Made by a program: the position numbers and the translations under genes | The notes under the pieces: generated by a model | What the model saw: the letters and a program-made list of their open reading frames with translations, nothing else | Told to the model about the DNA's origin: nothing | The model's database searches: none | In this document: positions 14,924 through 19,483 of the stretch, piece after piece | Layout of the letters: every line of letters starts with the position of its first letter | How positions within the stretch are numbered: position 1 is the stretch's first letter | Source of the DNA: UBA4246 sp045113475 | Lineage (GTDB): Bacteria > Bacillota > Clostridia > Christensenellales > Aristaeellaceae | Length of the DNA: 19,483 nucleotides | Assembly (NCBI GenBank): GCA_045113475.1 | Contig: JBGUIY010000333.1 | Span: 1-19,483 of the forward strand | Reading direction: 5' to 3'

Positions 14924-14949
14924 GCCGCCGTTCTGCCGGTTCCGGCGGC
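14924..14949 (-). other. GC-rich hairpin in the phosphatase leader
   Basis: GCCGCCG (14924-14930) pairs with CGGCGGC (14943-14949). A competing inner hairpin GCCGG-TT-CCGGC (14935-14946) overlaps it, so two alternative folds exist. It lies between the phosphatase promoter and its ribosome binding site and has no T-run. It may modulate translation or be incidental. Confidence 0.35.
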
Positions 14950-14964
14950 TTTATAAACAAAAAA

Positions 14965-14973
14965 ATTATATCA
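14965..14973 (-). promoter_or_regulatory. Extended -10 promoter of the phosphatase operon
   Basis: On the minus strand TGATATAAT (14973-14965) is a perfect extended -10 element (TGnTATAAT). No good -35 box is seen at the right distance, which is typical of extended -10 promoters. The leader would be about 70 bases long. Confidence 0.65.
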
Positions 14974-15055
14974 TATTTGTCCGGATTGTTCCAGCTTTTT
15001 TCCCGGCTGCCGTTTTTTCGGTAAAACCGGCTGAAATTGTGTCAAATCTACCCCC

Positions 15056-15084
15056 TTGCATTTCCCCGGCAAAAGTGGTATAAC
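15056..15084 (+). promoter_or_regulatory. SigA-type promoter of the MATE gene
   Basis: TTGCAT (15056-15061), a 17-base spacer and TATAAC (15079-15084). Transcription would start near 15091, about 35 bases before the ATG. Confidence 0.75.
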
Positions 15085-15091
15085 GTCCACC

Positions 15092-15109
15092 GCGAATCAG
15101 TGGATTCGC
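15092..15109 (+). promoter_or_regulatory. Perfect inverted repeat at the MATE transcription start
   Basis: GCGAATCAGTGGATTCGC is a perfect 7-bp inverted repeat around AGTG. It begins at about +1 of the predicted transcript and ends 4 bases before the AAAGG ribosome binding site. This is a typical repressor-operator position; it could equally fold as a short 5' mRNA hairpin. Confidence 0.6.
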
Positions 15110-15124
15110 ATGAAAGGCAAGGCT

Positions 15125-16519
15125 ATGACAAAGAATTTGACCGAAGGAAAGCCGATGAAGCTGGTGCTGGGGTTTGCGGCCCCGCTGCTTTTCGGTGTAC
15201 TGTTTCAGCAGTTTTACAGTTTTGTGGATACGGCGATCGTGGGCCAGTTCCTGGGCGCGTCCAAACTGGCGGCGGTCGGGGCGACAGGCTCCGTCAACTT
15301 CCTGGTGATCGGGCTGTGCCTGGGCTTCTGCTCGGGCTTCGGCATCCCTATTGCCCAGGCGTTCGGCGCCAACGATACGGAGCGGCTGCACCGCTGCGTG
15401 TATCACGCGGTGCTGCTCAGCGCAGTCTTTTCACTGGTGTTCGGCGCGCTTGCGACCGTCCTGTGCCGGCCCATGCTTCAGCTGATGGACACGCCGGCCG
15501 AGGTCATCGACGCTTCGGTCAGCTATATCTCGATCATTTTCGCGGCGATCCCCTGCTGCGTGCTCTACAACATGGCCAGCGCCATCCTGCGCTCCCTGGG
15601 GGACAGCAGGACCCCTGTGGTCTTCCTGGTGGTGGCGTCCCTGGTCAATATCGTGCTGGACCTCTTCCTGATCATCGTATGCAGGCTGGATGTGGCGGGC
15701 GCGGCCATCGCAACGGCCGTCAGTCAGCTGGTGTCCGGCCTGGGCTGTGTCATCGTGATGGTCAGGCGCTACCCGATCCTGCGCATGAGCCGGGAGGAAA
15801 GAAGGTTCTCTCCCGCCCTGGCAAAGGAAATGCTGCTGGTGGGCCTGCCCATGGGCCTTCAGTATTCCATCACCGCCGTGGGCTCTGTGGTGGTGCAGAG
15901 CGCCGTCAACGGCCTGGGCGTCAGCGCCGTGGCTGCCGTGAGCGCGGCGTCCAAGATCAGCGCCTTCTTCTGCTGCGTGTTTGACGCCCTGGCCTCCACC
16001 ATGGCGACCTTCGCGGGCCAGAACATCGGCGCGCGCAAGCTGGGCCGTGTGAACGAGGGCCTCCGTGCCGCTTCCGTGATCGGCTGCGCCTATTGCGTGC
16101 TCGCCTTCGGCGCGGTGGCGCTGTTTGCCCGCCCGCTGCTGGGCATGTTCATCGACGCCGGGGCGAACGCCCGGGTCATGGATATGGGCGTCGAATATCT
16201 GATGATCAACTCGGCTTTCTATATCCCGCTGCTGTTCGTGAATATCGTACGCCTGAGCATCCAGGGCATGGGCTTCACGCGTCCCGCCATGTTTGCCGGC
16301 CTGTTCGAAATGATCGCACGCACGGCGGTGGCCCTGTTCGCGGTGCCGCGCATGGGCTATACCGGCGCGTGCCTGGCGAACCCCGCCGCATGGATCATGG
16401 CAGACGTGTTCCTGTTCCCCTGCTACCGCCGTGTGACCCGCACCCTGCGGGGCCGCATCATGCCGGATATGCCCGAATACAAACGGCCCGAACCCCGTTT
16501 CCGGCGCCGGGCCGCATAA
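15125..16519 (+). CDS. MATE-family multidrug/metabolite efflux transporter
   Basis: A 464-residue polytopic membrane protein with about 12 hydrophobic segments arranged as two similar halves, the normal MATE size. PLLFGVLFQQFYSFVDTAIV near the N-terminus is the family's first helix region with its aromatic/acidic pattern. AAVGATGSVNFL and, in the second half, GLPMGLQYSITAVGSVVVQ are further family motifs. MATE proteins export cationic drugs or metabolites in exchange for Na+ or H+; the substrate is not predictable. The ATG at 15125 is chosen because AAAGG (15113-15117) lies 7 bases upstream. The frame is open back to 15056, but that would start inside the -35 box, and an ATG at 15110 lacks a ribosome binding site. 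It is a single-gene unit with its own promoter and terminator. Confidence 0.93.
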   Translation: MTKNLTEGKPMKLVLGFAAPLLFGVLFQQFYSFVDTAIVGQFLGASKLAAVGATGSVNFLVIGLCLGFCSGFGIPIAQAFGANDTERLHRCVYHAVLLSAVFSLVFGALATVLCRPMLQLMDTPAEVIDASVSYISIIFAAIPCCVLYNMASAILRSLGDSRTPVVFLVVASLVNIVLDLFLIIVCRLDVAGAAIATAVSQLVSGLGCVIVMVRRYPILRMSREERRFSPALAKEMLLVGLPMGLQYSITAVGSVVVQSAVNGLGVSAVAAVSAASKISAFFCCVFDALASTMATFAGQNIGARKLGRVNEGLRAASVIGCAYCVLAFGAVALFARPLLGMFIDAGANARVMDMGVEYLMINSAFYIPLLFVNIVRLSIQGMGFTRPAMFAGLFEMIARTAVALFAVPRMGYTGACLANPAAWIMADVFLFPCYRRVTRTLRGRIMPDMPEYKRPEPRFRRRAA

Positions 16520-16532
16520 TTGTACACAGACA

Positions 16533-16570
16533 AAACACCGCCGCGCTCAGAATGCGCGGCGGTATTTTAT
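16533..16570. terminator. Bidirectional terminator between the MATE and GntR genes
   Basis: ACCGCCGCGC (16537-16546) and GCGCGGCGGT (16554-16563) form a perfect 10-bp stem with a 7-base loop. ATTTTAT follows on the plus strand and GTTTTG on the minus strand. It sits in the 50-base gap between the two convergent stop codons. Confidence 0.85.
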
Positions 16571-17229
16571 CAGGCCAGGTGATGGATTTGCCGTATGTGC
16601 TTGAAGTGGCGTTCCAGGGTCGTTCTTGCGGTGTGGGCATTGCGCTTCTCCAGCGCCTGCAGGATGCGCTCTATGTCGTTGGACATGAATCTTGGCCGCC
16701 GCTGCAGCAGCGCAGGATCCGCCAGCGATTTGAAGCGTTCAAAGTAAAAGTCGATAAAGTGAGCGTACTGCGGTATCCCGGACATTTCCATCAGCCGGTA
16801 ATGGAAGACATGGGCATCCGTGACCTCGCGCCAGGCACCATAGTCGGTCAATTCCCGCAGGTGAGCGATTTCCTCGTCGGACGCCGTGCGGATCACGATC
16901 ATGGCCGCATGGGTTTCCAGCGCTTCGCGGAAGTTGATCAGTTCGGCGAGGGTGGCGCTCATGAAACCCCTCATCAGGATTTCGCTCAGCGCTGACGCTT
17001 CCGGATTGGAAATATGCGAACCGCCGCGCGGCGTGCGGGTGATATAGCCGCGCGTCTGCAATGAGTTCAGCGCCTCGCGCAGGATGCCGCGGCTGATACC
17101 CATTTGCTGGGCAAGCTCAGGCTCGCTTGGCAGGCGGCTGCCGGCGGGAAGCTCTCCGATGCGGATGCGCTGCAGGATTTCTTCCTCTGCCAGGTCAGAT
17201 AGCCGGGGCTTGCTGTCAATATGGTCCAT
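16570..17229 (-). CDS. GntR-family regulator, FadR subfamily (FCD domain)
   Basis: A 219-residue regulator with an N-terminal GntR winged helix-turn-helix (about 10-75: LPAGSRLPSEPELAQQMGIS, REALNSLQTRGYITRTPRGG) and a C-terminal all-helical FCD effector domain (about 92-210). H143 (HYRLM) and H208/H211 (HFKHI) lie where FCD metal ligands are expected. The middle His of the usual EHxxIxxAI helix is replaced in SNDIERILQALEKR (183-196), so metal binding may be altered. FCD regulators respond to sugar acids, organic acids or related ligands. AAAGGAAG lies about 7 bases before the ATG. The gene is 136 bases downstream of the alpha-galactosidase on the same strand with no clear terminator between them, so it may control that gene. 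Confidence 0.92.
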   Translation of the reverse strand: MDHIDSKPRLSDLAEEEILQRIRIGELPAGSRLPSEPELAQQMGISRGILREALNSLQTRGYITRTPRGGSHISNPEASALSEILMRGFMSATLAELINFREALETHAAMIVIRTASDEEIAHLRELTDYGAWREVTDAHVFHYRLMEMSGIPQYAHFIDFYFERFKSLADPALLQRRPRFMSNDIERILQALEKRNAHTARTTLERHFKHIRQIHHLA

Positions 17230-17365
17230 ACATCGACTTCCTTTTTTTGTATTACGGCGCCCTCTGACAGCGACCGTTCAGCAAAGCGGGTTCATATTCA
17301 GCCGCATCACCTGATTCCATCATTCGACAAAGATGCAAAAAATCCTGCTAATACAGAATAATTGT

Positions 17366-19483
17366 TTATTTTTGAGAAGAAAGCGTAAATCTGACCGACT
17401 GATAATCACCCGGCTCAAACGCCAGCGGAAGGCCGAAGCGCATCAGCTCCTGGCCCGTCATGGCGGCATCCAGCTCCTCCACGCGATACACGCGCGCAGG
17501 CTCCAGGCCGGCCAGCCGCAGGCGCTGGCGGCGTGAATTGGGCTGAGCGCTCAGGCGGACCGCGGTCACGATCGCTTCCGAGCGGTCACCGGAAACGACC
17601 ATCCAGGCGGCGGTGCTGCCCTCGAAGGGGCTCAGCAGGCGGATGCTTTCCCCGTACAGCAGCAGGCTCCGGTGGGCCTTCATGTAGGCGATATCTGCCT
17701 GGGTCTCCGCAAACTGCTTGTCGTCCAGCTCGGCGAGGTCCATCTCATAGCCGTAGGTGCCCCACATGGCTACCATGGCGCGGGTCCTGAGAGGGCTCAT
17801 GCGGCCGGTCTGCCAGTTCGGGGCGTGGCTGACGTGCGCGCCGACGGTGGACTGGGGGAAGACCAGCGAGGTCCCGTACTGGATCAGCACGCGGCTGCCG
17901 GCGTCCGTGTTGTCCGAGCACCAGGCCTGGGGCATGTAGTACATCATGCCTAGGTCAAAGCGGTTGCCGCCGGAGGCGCAGCTCTCGAACAGGATATGCG
18001 GGAAACGCTTCGTCAGCCGCTCCAGCACGCCGTACAGGCCCAGCATGTAACGGTGGGCGGTTTCCGCCTGGCGCTCCGGGGGCAGCATGGCACTGCCGAC
18101 GGGCGACATGTCGCGGTTCATGTCCCACTTCACGTAGTCGATCGCTGCGCTGATCAGGATGGCGGCCACGGCGTTTTCGACATACTCGCACACGTCGGCG
18201 CGGCTCATGTCCAGGGTCAGCTGCCAGCGGCTCTCCGTGCGCACGCGGCCCGGCTGGTGCAGGCACCAGTCCGGATGCGCCCGGTAGAGGTCGGAATCGG
18301 GGGAAACCATTTCCGGCTCGAACCAGAGGCCGAATTTAAGGCCCATGGCGTGGATGCGGTCGGCAAGGCCGTTCATGCCGTGGGGCAGCTTCTTCATATT
18401 GACTTTCCAGTCGCCCAGGGAGGAATGGTCGTCGTCCCGGCGGCCGAACCAGCCGTCGTCCAGCACGAACATCTCCAGCCCGGCCTCCTTGCCGCGGCGG
18501 GCGATCTCAAGCACCTTCTCCTCGTCGAAATTGAAGGTGGTCGCTTCCCAGTTGTTGAGCAGGATCGGCCGCTGCGCCTGAGCGTAGGGGCCGCGGACCA
18601 CGTGCTCCCGGACGAGCTGATGGAACTGCGCGCTCATGCCGTTCAGGCCGTTTTCGGACCAGGCCAGCAGGGCTTCCGGCGTGGTGAAAGCTTCGCCGGG
18701 CTTCAGCAGCCAGCGGAAGTGCGCGTCGTTGATGCCGATCTGGGCCCGGGCCATCCGGTTGAGGCATACCTGCACCAGCTCGGTGTGGTTGCCGCTGTAC
18801 ATGAGGGCGAAGCCCAGGGCTTCGCCCCTGAATTCGTCCGTTCCGGGCCGGACCAGCGCCATGAAGGGGTTGTTTTGGGCGCTGCTGTCGCCCCGGGCGC
18901 TGTCCACGCCCTGGAAGCCCGGGGCCAGGGGCCGCCGGTCGATCATCCGCTCCCGCGCCCACGCGCCGGACAGGGTGATGAGCTCCCAGTCCGCGTCGTA
19001 CAGGTCGACGCTGGCGCTCATCACGCGCTCCAGCGACACGGGGCTGCCGCCCCTGTTGACGATCCGCGCGCTGCGGGCGATGACGTCGCAGTCTTCGAAT
19101 ATGGTGTACAGCAGGGTCACGCTGAGGCCCAGCTTCTCATCGGCATACTCGACGGCCACGGTTTCGCTGCTGCCGTCCTTGTCGAAGGTGGAGGGCAGGC
19201 TTTCCAGCGCCGGCTTTTTGTCATAGACCAGATGGCCCTGGTAGACCAGGTCCACCGCCGTGCTGCCGTCCGCGGCGGTCAGCTCCAGGGCCCCGCGCCG
19301 CAGGTCGCCGTGGCCATAGGTGGGATACTCCTGGGGCAGCTTTTCCAATTCCAGCGTGTTGTGGCGGAAGTTGTCTTCGCCACTCTCAAAGTACAGCCGG
19401 TCCAGGGGGCTCATCAGGCTCTCCAGCCGCGCGCCCCAGTATACGTGGGCGGGCAGGCCGTCGCCGGTCAGGCGGAAGATATA
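17366..19483 (-). CDS. Alpha-galactosidase, family GH36 (5' end outside the window)
   Basis: A partial gene. The frame stays open to the window edge, adding 23 codons (beginning YIFRLTGDGLPAHVYWG) before the ATG at 19414, and these match a GH36 N-terminus, so the true start lies beyond 19483. About 705 residues are visible; full-length relatives run to about 720-740. Numbering from the ATG at 19414, the order is: N-terminal beta-sandwich (to about 270), catalytic TIM barrel with FVLDDGWFGRRDDD (316-329), nucleophile D431 in VKWDMNRD, acid/base D501 in CSDNTDA, then a C-terminal beta domain. ESCASGGNRFD (477-487) is also family-typical. GH36 removes terminal alpha-1,6-galactose from raffinose-family sugars or galactomannan oligosaccharides. 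No signal can be judged because the N-terminus is missing. A GntR gene follows 136 bases downstream. Confidence 0.95.
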   Translation of the reverse strand, partial: YIFRLTGDGLPAHVYWGARLESLMSPLDRLYFESGEDNFRHNTLELEKLPQEYPTYGHGDLRRGALELTAADGSTAVDLVYQGHLVYDKKPALESLPSTFDKDGSSETVAVEYADEKLGLSVTLLYTIFEDCDVIARSARIVNRGGSPVSLERVMSASVDLYDADWELITLSGAWARERMIDRRPLAPGFQGVDSARGDSSAQNNPFMALVRPGTDEFRGEALGFALMYSGNHTELVQVCLNRMARAQIGINDAHFRWLLKPGEAFTTPEALLAWSENGLNGMSAQFHQLVREHVVRGPYAQAQRPILLNNWEATTFNFDEEKVLEIARRGKEAGLEMFVLDDGWFGRRDDDHSSLGDWKVNMKKLPHGMNGLADRIHAMGLKFGLWFEPEMVSPDSDLYRAHPDWCLHQPGRVRTESRWQLTLDMSRADVCEYVENAVAAILISAAIDYVKWDMNRDMSPVGSAMLPPERQAETAHRYMLGLYGVLERLTKRFPHILFESCASGGNRFDLGMMYYMPQAWCSDNTDAGSRVLIQYGTSLVFPQSTVGAHVSHAPNWQTGRMSPLRTRAMVAMWGTYGYEMDLAELDDKQFAETQADIAYMKAHRSLLLYGESIRLLSPFEGSTAAWMVVSGDRSEAIVTAVRLSAQPNSRRQRLRLAGLEPARVYRVEELDAAMTGQELMRFGLPLAFEPGDYQSVRFTLSSQK

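Noticed and set aside
15037..16995. Plus-strand frames overlapping the MATE gene and the antisense of the GntR gene (15037-15984, 16093-16995)
   Set aside because: Out-of-frame Arg/Gly/Pro-rich translations with no motif; the second also crosses the bidirectional terminator.
17230..17365. A terminator between the GH36 and GntR genes
   Set aside because: A T-run exists on the minus strand, but the preceding possible stem is only about 3 bp (CTG/CAG). No convincing promoter for the GntR gene was found here either.
1..19483. Insertion sequences, CRISPR arrays, tRNA/rRNA genes, riboswitches or prophage genes
   Set aside because: All intergenic gaps are under 300 bases and were read through. No transposase, regular repeat array, cloverleaf or long structured leader was seen.

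Overview
The window looks like a chromosomal stretch from a GC-rich anaerobic member of the Bacillota (class Clostridia), probably from gut or rumen. Supporting signs are strong AGGAGG-type ribosome binding sites, TTG and GTG starts, SigA-like promoters (TTGAAA-18-TATAAT, TTGACT-17-TACAAT), a BspA-like leucine-rich-repeat protein, a membrane-tethered clostripain-family peptidase, an exported FMN/FAD reductase, and two sugar enzymes (GH130 and GH36). A member of Christensenellales or a relative is my guess; no rRNA or tRNA is present to test it. No mobile element, CRISPR array or phage gene is visible.

Layout. (1) 1-187 is non-coding and holds short direct repeats, a GC hairpin and the terminator of the first gene. 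(2) 206-2305 (-) is an exported flavoprotein reductase with two predicted covalent FMN sites and an FAD domain. It is divergent from (3) recF (2565-3656, +), which is followed 19 bases later by an isoprenylcysteine-methyltransferase-like membrane protein (3676-4347) and a terminator. (4) 4485-5687 (+) is a secreted LRR protein with its own promoter. (5) 5746-8897 (+) is a close-packed run: an SDR-type NAD(P) dehydrogenase/epimerase, a LysR regulator and a GH130 mannosyl-glucose phosphorylase. (6) 8960-11596 (+) is the clostripain-like peptidase, ending in a strong hairpin. (7) 11704-12584 (+) is a lower-GC island with a tiny Cys-containing ORF overlapping an unrecognised helical protein that seems to contain an internal duplication. 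(8) 12688-14887 (-) is a two-gene operon: a membrane sensor PP2C/SpoIIE-type phosphatase, then a hotdog thioesterase. (9) 15125-16519 (+) is a MATE transporter, divergent from the phosphatase. (10) 16570-19483 (-) is a GH36 alpha-galactosidase, cut off by the window edge, followed by a FadR/GntR-type regulator.

How the genes may work together. GH130 (phosphorolysis of beta-mannosyl-glucose) and GH36 (alpha-galactoside hydrolysis) fit the intracellular use of galactomannan- or raffinose-type oligosaccharides, each next to its own candidate regulator. No sugar transporter lies in the window. The exported flavoprotein could pass electrons to an external organic acceptor in anaerobic respiration. 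The phosphatase-thioesterase pair and the duplicated helical protein are the least explained parts. I saw no clearly new multi-gene defence or mobile system.
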